A stretch of DNA of 64,000 nucleotides from the NCBI GenBank assembly GCA_035610835.1, contig CM069446.1, positions 48,585,625-48,649,624 on the forward strand, given 5' to 3'. This DNA is from Ophiura sarsii (Eukaryota; Echinodermata; Ophiuroidea; Amphilepidida; Ophiuridae). Positions 13,101 through 23,589 of the stretch are shown here, in pieces. The notes beneath the pieces are model-generated. The model made no database searches and was not told the DNA's origin. It worked only from the letters and a program-made list of their open reading frames with translations. The translations under genes were made by a program, and so were the position numbers. How positions within the stretch are numbered: position 1 is the first letter of the stretch; each line of letters starts with the position of its first letter.

Positions 13101-13948
13101 TTTGGTCAATCCCTGGTCAAGTCCCGGCTACATCCCGGCTAGTGCCATGGTAGGGGGAGCCGCGCTTGCAACTAACAGGCGCATTACTTAAACTAGGTAT
13201 AGAACACTCCTCAACTCTGAATACTGGTGTAAACCTCATTTCACAAATAAAAATGTATAATTTGGTAAATCTGTATCACTCATGCATGAAATAAAAAGAT
13301 TGTTAAATTTTGTGATGGACATGTTGCCAAAAAGTATAACGCAATATCTTACAACATGCAAAACAGTGGTTTAAAACTCAGATCGCTGTGCATTGTCCAG
13401 TAAGCTATACATACATGTAGGAATATAGAGGGTAGTTGATCATATTTAAACAAAATCAAAGTTTGGCACTACAGTATTGTATTTGAAGCCAAATGTCAGT
13501 GGTTTTGTTTTATGAAGAGTGGGTCAATATTTCTAATCTATCTTTCCTATATAGTTGTACACTCATGTGATGTTTTAATCAGATATAGAATTTCACCGGT
13601 TTCAAGTTGCATACATGCTTGTAAAACCCCACTTTTTCAATAGTGAATACCTGATTGCCCTCCTATATTCAAGCGAGTATATTAACCATTTACTCACTGC
13701 TCTCTTTTACAGCTACCGGCGTAGGAGTAGGCGGTGGTTTTGGTCTTGGAGGCTTCCCCAACAAACCCACCAGTACAGACTATGGCAGTCCGTGGTTATC
13801 ACCGGATCCCAGCAGTCAAATAGACATCAACCAGGTGTTACCATCAAATACCATGCCCGTCAACTCTCTAGATGTGGACGGAGATCGTTTGATATGCGGA
13901 ACGGATGGTGAAGCTATTTATGTGGCCAGTAACATTTATTATCGGTAG
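4105..13948 (+). CDS. NUP43: Nucleoporin Nup43 (WD40 repeat protein), 8 exons, complete
   Basis: Exons: 4105-4224, 5852-6001, 6630-6704, 7963-8128, 8996-9131, 10046-10197, 11686-11796 and 13713-13948. All introns are GT/AG and the phases join, giving 381 codons plus stop; human NUP43 has 380. The N-terminus MAEVYAKFVSQKISK matches the conserved Nup43 start, so the ATG at 4105 is preferred over an in-frame ATG at 4087. WD40 blade signatures seen: FATGSWDND (exon 1), CGEDGRINVLRLDH (exon 4), GQMKIWDLRQ (exon 5), VPLHCVDRHP and GVLNLWDMRK (exon 6), IWEVRFHPGNPDNLFTCSED (exon 7) and ICGTDGEAIYV near the C-terminus. Nup43 is known as a beta-propeller in the Nup107-160 (Y) scaffold of the nuclear pore, which also acts at kinetochores. 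Introns 2, 3, 6 and 7 carry transposon remnants. The gene converges on EEF1AKMT1. Confidence 0.95.
4865..4886 (+). repeat. G homopolymer, 22 bp
   Basis: An uninterrupted run of 22 G in NUP43 intron 1. Length may be affected by sequencing or assembly error. Confidence 0.8.
6297..6463. mobile_element. Foldback element in NUP43 intron 2
   Basis: About 65-bp arms (6297-6362 and 6400-6463) are inverted copies; each holds CCCGGTGTCGATGA or its complement and GCATGCAAttTTTAAAATT-like ends. The loop is about 40 bp. No coding capacity. It probably moves as a MITE or forms a long hairpin. Confidence 0.65.
7400..7590 (+). mobile_element. CR1/L2-like LINE 3' fragment in NUP43 intron 3
   Basis: Translation gives GDCAFSVTTPRIWNNLPD preceded by LLLEPKSSLSW. 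This is the conserved RT tail seen in many CR1/L2-type elements (compare AARIWNNLP in the LINE at 1.6-2.7 kb). The frame breaks soon after, so it is a decayed fragment. Confidence 0.7.
10808..11158. mobile_element. Near-palindromic MITE with TACAGGGTGGTT ends, NUP43 intron 6
   Basis: The 351-bp segment starts TACAGGGTGGTTCAATAAAA and ends with its inverse AACCACCCTGTA. The arms are about 140 bp and highly similar, each containing the block around CGTTACAAATAACCTTACGG. The TA at both borders suits a Tc1/mariner-type TA duplication. A second element at 49426-49796 has the same outer bases. Confidence 0.8.
12149..13186. mobile_element. GC-rich non-autonomous DNA transposon, NUP43 intron 7
   Basis: Terminal inverted repeats of about 39 bp with four mismatches sit at 12149-12187 and 13148-13186; the core is GCGCCTGTnAGTTGCAAG followed by GGCTCCCCCTACC. 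The interior contains patches of CCCGGG-rich DNA that contrast sharply with the AT-rich intron. No transposase frame was seen. The superfamily is unknown. Confidence 0.75.
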
Positions 13949-14543
13949 TGTGGGTAGTTGTTGATGAAGAAAGCCTTATGTGTGGAACCCATAGAAATAA
14001 TATCGAGAAACTAGACTTTATCTATCGCCATTGCTGTCAACTGTGGCGTCTGAATCAGTAAACCTTCCGTATTTTGGCAATTAGCTACTTTTCTGAGGGT
14101 ACACCATTTCAGAGTTTAGACGTCTAAAAGGTATGACAAGGCTGAACAGGATTAATATTTGTACACATTGACAATGTGAGATCACAATCCGCTGTTGCCC
14201 GAAATTAATTACAAGAAAACTGAACGACGAAGCTACGAGTCTGGGTTCAGAATTTATTTCTATGGTAGAACCCTGTGTATCCAGTTAGGATTACCCATAC
14301 ATTGATGGTGGGAGACAGATTGGCTTTTGCAGGACATTGCGAACAAGAAAACGATGTAGTTACATGTATCACTCATAGTAACCGTGAAAATGCCTGGTGC
14401 GTGTGTGTAACCCAGGGTACGCAGTAACCTAGTTACCCACATGAGGATGCCTATCCGCCTGTGCACGCCAATAATGTCTGAAGCTTGTAAAATATATTTC
14501 TGGTAGTGTCTGTGCTCCTCATTGTCATACTTTTCTCAGAATT

Positions 14544-14775
14544 AGGCAACGAAAGAACCATGTTGTGTGGGTAAACAGACCTCTCAGGTAGGGTCTTTTT
14601 GATTTGTTTTTAATACAAAATTGGGAATTTTTAGTGAATTTTCAAATTATAAAAAAAAACCAAAATTTAAAAAAAACACCTCTTTAATAACAACAACATA
14701 ATTTTGTGCAAATTTCAGAGAAAAAACTTGTCGGTCGGGCCCGCACAGCAGTGGGTTTTTTCTTCGTTGCCTTAG
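14544..14775. mobile_element. GGCAACGAA-ended MITE, complete copy
   Basis: The left end AGGCAACGAAAGAACC and the right end TTTCTTCGTTGCCT are inverted. Inside each end lies the subterminal motif CAGACCTCTCAGGTAGGGTC or a related GGTCGGGCCCG. The copy is flanked by an exact 9-bp direct repeat, CTCAGAATT (14535-14543 and 14776-14784), the likely target duplication. Related copies lie near 18.36, 29.93, 39.12, 41.56, 46.69, 46.92 and 47.58 kb. Confidence 0.75.
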
Positions 14776-15277
14776 CTCAGAATTTGTTAGGACCAAATAT
14801 AACAAGTAATACTTGTCTATAGAGAATCATCATACATACTTCACTTGAGTGTAATGCAAGGGTAAACTGATATCCAATGTCTTGTGGACATCGCTGGTGC
14901 CCAAACATTTCCTCCACACAATTTAAATTCAAATGCTTGATTTTTTGTCATGTTTTGCATCCACTCATCCACTGGTAAACCTGAACCAACTGCTGAATTA
15001 ATTTGTTTCAGGATTTGAAGCCACAATGCAAAAAGCATTTTCAAATTACAATGGTTACAAGCAAAAAAGCTTAATTCGATCAGTTTTGTTGTGATATGCT
15101 CATTAGATTATTGGACGGAAATTCTGTGAACTTTGCTTCAGTACCAAGCATGATATTCATACACAGCAATGGAAATACCCACATGACTGTCTACCCGGGG
15201 TTGTCTAGGTAGGAACTACACATTTTGTGTACTTATTTCTAACCCTTACTTTTACAAAAGGAAATACATTAATTGAA

Positions 15278-15350
15278 GTGGTCCTAGTGGGAATCAAACC
15301 ATGGACCTCTGCATTGCAAAGTATGTCTTTCAACCACTAGACTAGCAAGA
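15278..15350 (-). other. tRNA-like sequence, probable SINE head or tRNA pseudogene
   Basis: On the minus strand the segment contains an A-box-like TAGTCTAGTGGTT and a B-box-like GGTTTGATTCC at tRNA spacing. The acceptor stem does not pair well, so a functional tRNA is unlikely. A tRNA-derived SINE promoter is the simplest reading. Confidence 0.4.
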
Positions 15351-16344
15351 AGTGAACTGGCCAGGACATGATTTTAATCCCTCATAAACATTTCGTAAGA
15401 AAGCAATACTATTATATGATCAGTACAAACAATATTATGAATGGAGCTACGATACACATGATCGTTTCCCCTGGGTTGACAGTCTTGTGGGTATTTCCAT
15501 TACTGCATATTCATACCTGGTGAAAAATCTGAAATTCCATGAAATATTATAAAATAGCAGACAACTGTGCTAAAATGCTTAATGTATAAAAGAAATCCGT
15601 GCCATGGAACTTTAGCGCTCAGATATGTAGCATTATTATTATACAGACCACTTCTGTAGGTTAAAGTTTTTAAAAGTACCGCGTAAAGACAAAATCGGCT
15701 TTAGAAAGAAAAACAGTCACATGTATGGACGTCGCCATATTGATCAAAGCTATGACTAAACAGTTACAAGATGTCCGCATCTCTGTTTCATATATATTGA
15801 TATTGTTGATTTATGCATTGAACTCTTGTTTGATACCATCCATCGACCTGTTGCTGATGAGGTGGTTTTAGTGAAGATGACATCACAATATTTAGTGATA
15901 AAGGTATCACTAAAATCCCAACAGCACTTTCGACACAGACAACCGGGCACAAATTTCAAATAATCACAGGTTGAGGATGTGCAGTTTAAATTCGTTTACT
16001 TGAACATTATAGTTCTGTGTTCAATAAAAATGGTCAATACACATTAGATAGTTATTTTCCTACCATATTATGCATGGTATAATGAATAGAACGGTATTCC
16101 TTCAAGATTCGGATAAAAAACGCAAATTTAAGGGAAATATCTACATTTGAGAGTGAAAAATGTATCTACTTTTCAGATTTTTATCTACAAAATATCTGCA
16201 GTACTGAAACCACAAACCAGGTATTATATCAATTACTTCAACAAGTTTCATCAAAAGGTAAAATTTATTAACAAAAATGGATCAACAAAAACAGTAATCA
16301 GGTATCGAATCCACTAAGTAGAGAAAATATATTTTTTGAATAAA

Positions 16345-16986
16345 TATACACATGGAAAAAAGTATGGCACCACTTTTTTGTTGTTGAAAAGTGCAAATGT
16401 GGCCTCGAATTTTGCCATCATGGTGTGATATTAAGGATCATTTGTTTGCGTAAGCTGTCAATGCTATGCAATAAAAGGGCCACATTTTAGTTTGTGACGT
16501 AATCGATGTGATGTTTTTCAATATCCTTAAAGGTATATTATGTGATCTATCCAGGGAACGCCCTCAACATCAAAACAAAAATTAAAAGTAGATTTTCTTG
16601 CAGATTTACATTTCTGATCATAAATCGTACATACATTCCAAGTTACAGGGCGATACGATTCTTAATTACGTCAAAATCATGATTTTAGAGTGAAAATAAA
16701 CTGTCGGAAAATCCGACAGTTTATATTTTCACTCTTAAATTCACTCTAAAACCACGATTTTGAGGTAATTTGGAATCGTATCGCTCTGTAACTTGGAATG
16801 TATGTATGATTTATGATCAGAAATATAAATCTGCAAGAAAATCTACTTTCTAAAAATAATAATGAATAGAGGGCGCTCTCTGGAAAAGATCACATAATAT
16901 GCCTTTAATATCACACCATGGTGGCAAAATTCGAGGCCACATTTGCACTTTTCAACAAGTGATGCGATACTTTTTTCCATGTGTAT
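16345..16986. mobile_element. Outer inverted-repeat element interrupted by another element
   Basis: The ends TATACACATGGAAAAAAGTA (left) and its inverse TACTTTTTTCCATGTGTATA (right) are matched. About 75-90 bp of arm is shared, including GTGCAAATGTGGCCTCGAAT at the left. TA bases border it, which suits a mariner-type MITE. The right arm abuts the inner TTAA element at 16908, indicating a nested insertion. Confidence 0.75.
16527..16908. mobile_element. TTAA-flanked foldback MITE nested in the outer element
   Basis: The element begins TTAAAGGTATATTATGTGAT and ends with the inverse, ATCACATAATATGCCTTTAA. Its arms of about 190 bp fold around a central perfect hairpin, AAACTGTCGGA/TCCGACAGTTT. 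TTAA at both borders is the target type of piggyBac-like transposases. No coding capacity. Confidence 0.8.
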
Positions 16987-18187
16987 ACATACTTCTACAA
17001 GTATCATATTACGCACTCCACACAAAAACATTTTCACCTTTAAAATTATGCCTCGTTGAGTAACTGTCTTGCATTTTCAATTTATATATCATTTCTGTTT
17101 TGTATATTATTTGTCAATAAATATTTGATTATAATATAATGTACTAATATTTGTCATGTTTGATATTCTTTAAAAATTCATACATTTCTCCATGATTTTA
17201 AGGCATTTTTAGGAGGCCTTAATCAAACAGTAGCCCCATGGCTTTCATGTTTTAACACTAACCAAGATATAAAATTCATTCAATTAATCTCACAACTTTC
17301 TGGTGTAGCTTGTTTCACATTTAATCAACCATCCTGTCCATCCATACTACTACAGGGCATGTCAGAAAAAGTGACCTGTGTGAAACATGAATCTTCTGGC
17401 CATGAAAAATATAACAATTGTACATGAAATAGTAATAATCATGTTCAGCAATCTTCAATGTGTCATAAGATTTTGTTTCTATCCATTTTGGAGCTTTCGT
17501 TAACCAAATAAAGCAAATCTCCTCAGGCATGTCAAATTCGGCTTTCATTTGTATTGAATATTGTTCAACCAAAGTACCCTGATGCGACCAATATTCTAAA
17601 AATATTGTCATCCAATCTTTTCTAGTCTCATGCCTATATTATTTGTTTGTTATGAATATTTATCTATACAGTAGGGCCTTACGCAATTGTAGCATTTATT
17701 CAGCTTGCATTGAGACTATTTTTCGCTGATAGCATGTTTTTATCGAGAATATAATGTATACATGTTATCTGCTCAATGAAGCATGCTTACGGGGGGCACC
17801 TCTACTTCTTACTATTTCCTGCTGTGGTATATGAAGATTAAAGAGTCTCGGTGCAAAATGTGAAAAAACCTTTGCATGAGTGATGGCATGATCGAGCTGT
17901 AATGTTAGTTTAAGTCAAAAACTTAATAAGTTCATCTGTCCAAACCGATGTTGAAACTTAAGTCTACCAAGCCATTCCGTTTTGATGTAGCTTTAGGTAA
18001 CTTAACAATGTTAACTTTGTTAACCTTTCTTCTTCTGAAGAACACTTGACATCAAGTTTTGGGTTCACGTACGTGTCCAATCCATTGGTGCAACCTTAAA
18101 AAAGATTAGTTACAAGTCTCTCCAGGAATCCAGATTTGCCATGAACTGGTATGTTGTCTTATATTGTACAGCATGGTTTATATATTT

Positions 18188-21100
18188 TCACCTTGGGTGG
18201 CATAAAAACTGTGTATCGTAGTTAGCAAAGCACCGGAATTCATTCCCTAATTTGTTCGAGTGACTAGGTTTGAAAGCACACACAGATGCACCTAATAAAT
18301 CCTTAGCATCATCTTCCATCACAGCACCTAGAATAATGAAAATATAAAAAGATATCCATTAGGCGATGGGGAAAACCCAAGCCTGTTCTGCGGGCAAACA
18401 GACCTCTCAGGTAGGGTCATTCAGTCGGGTGCTGTTGTTGTTTTACTTGTTCTTTTTTTCTAAACATTTCAGGAAATTTTGGTGATTGAATTTTCGAAAT
18501 TTTCGAATATGTCAACAATTTCTTTTCAATAAACAAATTCTTTAAAAAATTCAAAATTCAATTTTGTGTGTGTGAACCCAAAAACAGATTTGATGATAAC
18601 CAACCAGAATGAGGAGGGGCAGGACACTCGTATATTAGGTGTAGTATAAATTAAGGCTATATACCCAGATAAATGGAGGCTATTAACCCTGATCAAACTA
18701 TCAAGGGAAAGAAATACGCAAAATTTAGGGGGAAAGAAATGGGCAAAATTTAGGGGGAAAGAAATAGGCAACATTTAGGGGGAAAGAAATAGGCAACATT
18801 TAGGGGGAAAGAAATGGGCAACAGTTAGGGGGAACGAAATGGTGTAATTTCTTAAGAAGGACCTCTTTTGGGGAAAATTAATTCTCTCAATTAGTCTCAC
18901 TCCTATTCTTTGCATGCTCTGTCATAGATCTAATAATAGATCCTCCGGCTATTTCAATCCAGTGTCCTCGAATGCGGCTTGCCGCCCAGAATGGAGATAA
19001 CTGGAGATAAGTTGTATTAGTATTTTGAGACATAGAAGTCGAGAGTGTTGTATAAGTACTCTGAACGGTAGAGGGTGTTGTATTAATATTCTGAGCGGTC
19101 GAGGGTTCTGATGTCAGAGCTCCCCACGAATACCCACCTGTGCAAAGTATCACTTTCTCTTTGGTCAAATATTTCACCGTCTCCGCAGTTTTACCCAGAC
19201 AATCTGCATTCAAGAAGGGCGGATCTGCCACCACCACGTCGTACGAATGTCTCTCTACCCTTTCAGGAAGATCCAAAGGCTTGTTGTAGTCATAGAATAC
19301 AAAGTCGTCCTTGTACATGGCGAACCGTTGGTCAAACTCAAACACGGTGGTTGTGCACGTTGTTGGTTTCATAGACTGCAGTTTTTGATAGAGAGTAGGA
19401 CTTGATACACATGCTATACTGCAATGATAACAATATTTGAAAACAACATTTCTCAGGAGGTGGTATGCCTGACACTCTTAAACCTTTGAAACAAGATTCA
19501 ATAAGCCTTTTCACAATGACCCCTAGGCGCCTAAAATTGTTTGTTTGCCCTCGTCTGACCAACTGTGTACTACAATCTCGACTGTGTAACTAAAACTTTT
19601 GATCAGAAGAAATTAAATACTCCTGAAAAGTTTAGTAACACGATTTTAAGTTACCAGTGCTATGCTGTTGGTCATGGAGTATTATGTGGGTTATTTCAGA
19701 TCAAGTATGGGTCATCCAAAAGATCTGACACGATTCAGAATGTGGCGTACTTGCTAGGACAGGGCCAGAACAACCACTAGCAAAAAAAAACATCTTTGGG
19801 CAAGCAAACAATTTATTTTTTTGCCTAACGATCAATCATTCAAAGGGGATTGGCTTGGCTTGGCTTGGTTTGGCTTGGCTTAGATACCACTTTCATTTTA
19901 TAACATAGAAAATGCACATCTTGAAAAGATATCAAATGCACATGCCATCTTCATTTGATGATAGATGATGCACATATGCAAACTTTAGAAGCTAGTGAAG
20001 ATAATAGTACTGTAAACATGTTATCTTTAGTATATATCAAATGCATGTGTGCTATCTTCAGTAGATAGCAAATGTGCACAGATGCCACATACGTATGCCC
20101 TCTTCAGAAGGAAGCAAATGCACACATGCTATCTTCAGTAGAAAGCAAATGCATATTATCTTCAGATAATGCATGAATGATGTTTAAGAAGTTATCAAAT
20201 ACGTAATGTACTGTACATGCTATCTTCAGTAGATAGCAAAATGCACACATGCTATCTTCAGTAGATAGCAAATGCATTCATGCTATCATATAAACGTTGC
20301 ACATGGTATCTTTAGTATATATTGCAATATTAAGCTATCTTCAGTAGATAGCAAATACACACACAAAGAAAGCAAATAGATTTATGAATGTTTGTTTGCG
20401 TCATATAATGTGCATTTCACAGTTTCAGGGAAATATTAGCCCAACATGTTAAAATTTAGCCCAATCATTTGCTTACAATCGTTGGTTTTTGTGTTGCAAA
20501 AAGTATATAGCCCAATCATTTACTTGCAACCATTGGTTTATGTGTTGCAAAAAGTAGCCCTATTCACAAAATGTGTGACAAATATTATAGCCCAATCATT
20601 TACTTACAAACCATTGATTCTAATGGGACATAAAGTTGCAAAAGTAGCCCAATTCACAATATGTGTGAAAAATATAGCCCTATTATTAACTTATAAACCA
20701 TTGGTTCTAATGGGACATACAAGTTGCAAAAAAGTAGCCCAATTCACTCAAACATGTGTACTGTTTGTTACTCTGTATGTTTTACCTGCCATGCTCCCCT
20801 GCCGCTGCCAGTGCTTCTTTAGCCAACACCTCAGACGTCCGTTCATCATACCAGAACTGAGACAGTTGCTGTGTAAAAATGAAACATTTACAAATATGTT
20901 TTCATTATTTATCTAATAAATCAAGTGAGGCACTGTAAAACACTATAATTTCGCGGATACTTTATTTCGCGAATGTAAAATTACTGCTATTTTAATTTTG
21001 AGAATCTGGAAATTTGACTGTTACTTTCAATGTAAATTGTTAGTTTTGAAGGTATTTAAATTCGTGAAAAGAAAGCCACAGCCACGGATTTATATTATGC

Positions 21101-22306
21101 CTGTGGAGGGTTATTTACTCAATGCTCTAAATAGCCACCCAAAATAATGATTTCACTAAATGCCCTAAAGCACCATCCCACAAATGTGTTTTTTTGATTG
21201 CGTGCATGGACAAATACATTATCCTCACTAATTGTCTCAAGATTCATTGGGCATTTGATCAGCTAGTTTGGTTTTCAATTGTGTTCCTCTTTAGAGTATG
21301 GCTTGAAGAGGGCGATGCCCGAGTGAAATAAACATGCAGCACGCACAGAACTCAAGTTGTCGATTGGTGATGCACATACACTGAAACGTGAGTTAATCCC
21401 TTTCAACAACGATTAATTCATTCAATTAAAAAACACCATTAAACTGAAATGACCAAATTAAAATATTCATGTTCCTTGAAGTTTCAAAAGTCGATGTAAA
21501 CAGTTGGCACAACCATTCAAAAAACAACACATACTGCGGCTGCGCAATTGCGTAACACTATCTATGTGGAGCGGTGGAGCATGCTGGTTGCCCATAGCAG
21601 CGTTGTTTAACTCCAATTGACAACACTTTGCTACTGCACTTAAAGGGACACTAAGAGATGTGTTGGAGGCTGCGCCCTCAATTATGATAAAAACTGGGAT
21701 TAGTATATTTTTATAATTGTATTACATGAGGATTAAGAAAAATCAGCCCTCTTTGTACAAGAAAACGTCGATTCAAAAATGCTCGTACAGCCGCGACGAG
21801 CATTTTACGTCCGACAGTATCCCCCTGCAGTACGCGTGATACATAACGCGAACCATATTTGCATAGAGGGCGTTTTTCAATAAATAGCGATGATATTGTT
21901 TGAATCAAGTTTTGCTGTGTTTTTGTTAGTAGAAACAACAATAATGGCAATTTTTAATGTTCATCTTGAATTCTCAAGTAAATTTTTAAACATTTAAAAT
22001 GTTCAACACCACTTAATGTCCCTTTAAGGTACATGTATGGGGGAGTTGTTAAATTATTCATCAATGTATCTATTGAGACTTTTAACATTGAATATTTGTG
22101 ATTGAGACTATGCCTGCCGTCACCTGTTACAGGCTTACCCAATCCTCCTGTATGATCCCAGTCTTGGCGGCTGTCTCACCATCATCCCTGGCCTGCTGTT
22201 CAAGCTGTTCTTTATCTTGCTGTTCCGTGTAGAATTCCTGCAGTGCCGCCAAAGCTTGAGCCGATAACTGTGGCTGATTATCATCATCATCATCGGAGTC
22301 GCTCAT
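18188..22306 (-). CDS. EEF1AKMT1: EEF1A lysine methyltransferase 1 (N6AMT2-like), 4 exons, complete
   Basis: Exons on the minus strand: 22139-22306, 20786-20868, 19138-19418 and 18188-18327. Borders are GT/AG and phases join, giving 223 codons plus stop (human about 214). Exon 1 starts MSDSDDDDD and continues PQLSAQALAALQEFY, the family's N-terminal block. Exon 2 carries QLSQFWYDERT. Exon 3 holds SIACVSSPTLYQKL (SAM-binding region), FVFYDYNKPLDLPERV and the catalytic-loop motif ADPPF followed by KTAETVKYLT. Exon 4 ends KLGNEFRCFANYD. The family is a class I SAM-dependent methyltransferase; the human enzyme methylates Lys79 of eEF1A in the cytosol. The motif is DPPF here where human has DPPY, an accepted aromatic substitution. 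Introns carry repeats and a TTAA MITE. The gene converges on NUP43 and diverges from the MATCAP-family gene. Confidence 0.94.
18700..18845. repeat. 25-bp tandem repeat, about 6 copies
   Basis: The unit reads ATTTAGGGGGAAAGAAATAG plus GCAAC with a few substitutions. It lies in EEF1AKMT1 intron 3 (18328-19137). No function is evident. Confidence 0.8.
19910..20360. repeat. Degenerate tandem repeat with an embedded hairpin in each unit
   Basis: The units of roughly 30-40 bp centre on GCTATCTTCAGTAGATAGC, whose arms CTATC and GATAG pair, followed by AAATGCACACA-like spacers. About a dozen imperfect copies. It lies in EEF1AKMT1 intron 2 (19419-20785), just after a short (GGCTT)n run near 19850-19885. 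Confidence 0.7.
20440..20765. repeat. Degenerate 75-100 bp tandem repeat, about 4 copies
   Basis: Copies share TAGCCCAATCATTTACTTAC, an ACCATTGGTT word, and GTTGCAAAAAGTAGCCC with ATTCACA. The accidental open frame through the array (20446-20916) runs into exon 2 of EEF1AKMT1 on the opposite strand and is not a gene. Confidence 0.65.
21640..22027. mobile_element. TTAA-flanked MITE in EEF1AKMT1 intron 1
   Basis: It starts TTAAAGGGACACTAAG and ends with the near-inverse CTTAATGTCCCTTTAA. The right border lies about 110 bp from the exon 1 donor. No protein is encoded. Confidence 0.7.
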
Positions 22307-23589
22307 CTTCGATGATTTTGGGTTGCTTACTTCCTATATTCCTAGAATTCAAGGGAAATGAATTAATTTACAATTTTAGCAATATTCTAATAACTTTAAC
22401 AATCTGGCAGGGTGATTGGCCCATCAGATCAGATCTCTTTTTGTAGAGAGTCGCCAATTTAATTTAATGAAGACCCCCTTTTCACCCTCTGCTGCTAGCT
22501 CTTATGATCCCCCTTTTGACCCTGCATCAGTTCTTAAGACCCTAATTTTATTGAAAATTCAAAAATCGCGACATTTTGCGTTCCAAAGCCCCAATTCTTC
22601 GAAGATTTTGCATTCCAAAACAAACAAAAATTGAAAATTAGCGTTCTTGCTGATCAAAATTGAACTATAAGCCTTTCTCAAAACCTACTTTTTTGAAAAA
22701 AATCAGTTCCTAAGACCCTACTTTTCGTCATAAAATCCACTCAGTTCAGTTCTGTAACCCCCCTTTTTGAGACCCTGTGCGGCACACCCCTACCCAAAAA
22801 AAAGTTAGTGCTCCCCGGGCATTTTTTATGCCTGTGGAGTTTTATGTCTACTCCAACCTGAATGCACCTTAACACTTGTGTGAATACTCATTTGATGATG
22901 ATATTGATAAATTATAATACATTAAAGGTAGATGTTCCGATTTTCAACTTGAAGTTTTCTATTCTACATGAAAGGTCATCCTTAAAAAAGTTGTGTTCCA
23001 AAGTTTGAGTTGCATAGCTCTAATGGTTCTTATTTTAGACGCACAAGATGCTGTGAACTGTACCCATTGAGTAGTACACAAACTATATCGGTGGTTAATA
23101 CCACCATTCGCGGTAATTCGACGTTATTTCATCGATTTCTCCGTAATTATACCGATTTAGGCCGTCAAATTTCAGTATGATGATGAGAAAAATACGAGCT
23201 TTCATATGATATGAAAATCTCTGTATGTTTGAAATAATTCTGTGATACGAAAATGTGATCGGGTCATCTACCTTTAAACTGTCTTTGGATTAATACTACT
23301 GCCATAGCCTAAAAGCTTAAATTAAATTACCTGCTCATTTAATTAGACTGAGGCTGCTGACCATGCTGAGTGAACCAACTTCTGAAGCTTCTTTTTTATT
23401 TTAATATATTATAAGTTATAACTTTTTATTTATAATTATTACACTTACAAGTTACACTTTTTCTTTAAGTTACAAGTTCATGAAGTTACAGTCAGTGTTA
23501 CACTTACAGTCTATCTAAAATTCTAACTAAACTTTAGTCTAAAACTCATTTATTAAACTATACTATCCCAATGCAACTTTAAACTTTTA
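22307..23589. other. Upstream region of EEF1AKMT1 with repeats
   Basis: The first few hundred bases should hold the EEF1AKMT1 promoter. From about 22460 to 22830 there is repetitive sequence with recurring AAGACCC and CCCCTTTT words. One clear TTAA MITE occupies 22922-23277. No other gene seen. Confidence 0.5.
22922..23277 (+). mobile_element. TTAAAGGTAGATG MITE, copy 1
   Basis: This 356-bp element is bounded by TTAAAGGTAGATGTTCCG and CGGGTCATCTACCTTTAA. Near-identical full-length copies lie at 46085-46437 (same orientation) and 51526-51878 (opposite). Interior words such as CATATGATATGAAAATCTC are shared. No coding frame. Confidence 0.85.

Larger units (their letters stand above)
13949..18187. 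other. Intergenic DNA between the NUP43 and EEF1AKMT1 3' ends
   Basis: This convergent intergenic stretch holds a GGCAACGAA-type MITE (14544-14775), a tRNA-like sequence (15278-15350) and a nested inverted-repeat composite (16345-16986). The remainder is AT-rich with no exon-like segment. Both genes' 3' UTRs must end here; no poly(A) signal could be assigned with confidence. Confidence 0.5.

Noticed and set aside
20446..20916. A 156-codon plus-strand frame
   Set aside because: It runs through a degenerate tandem repeat and then antisense to EEF1AKMT1 exon 2; no homology.
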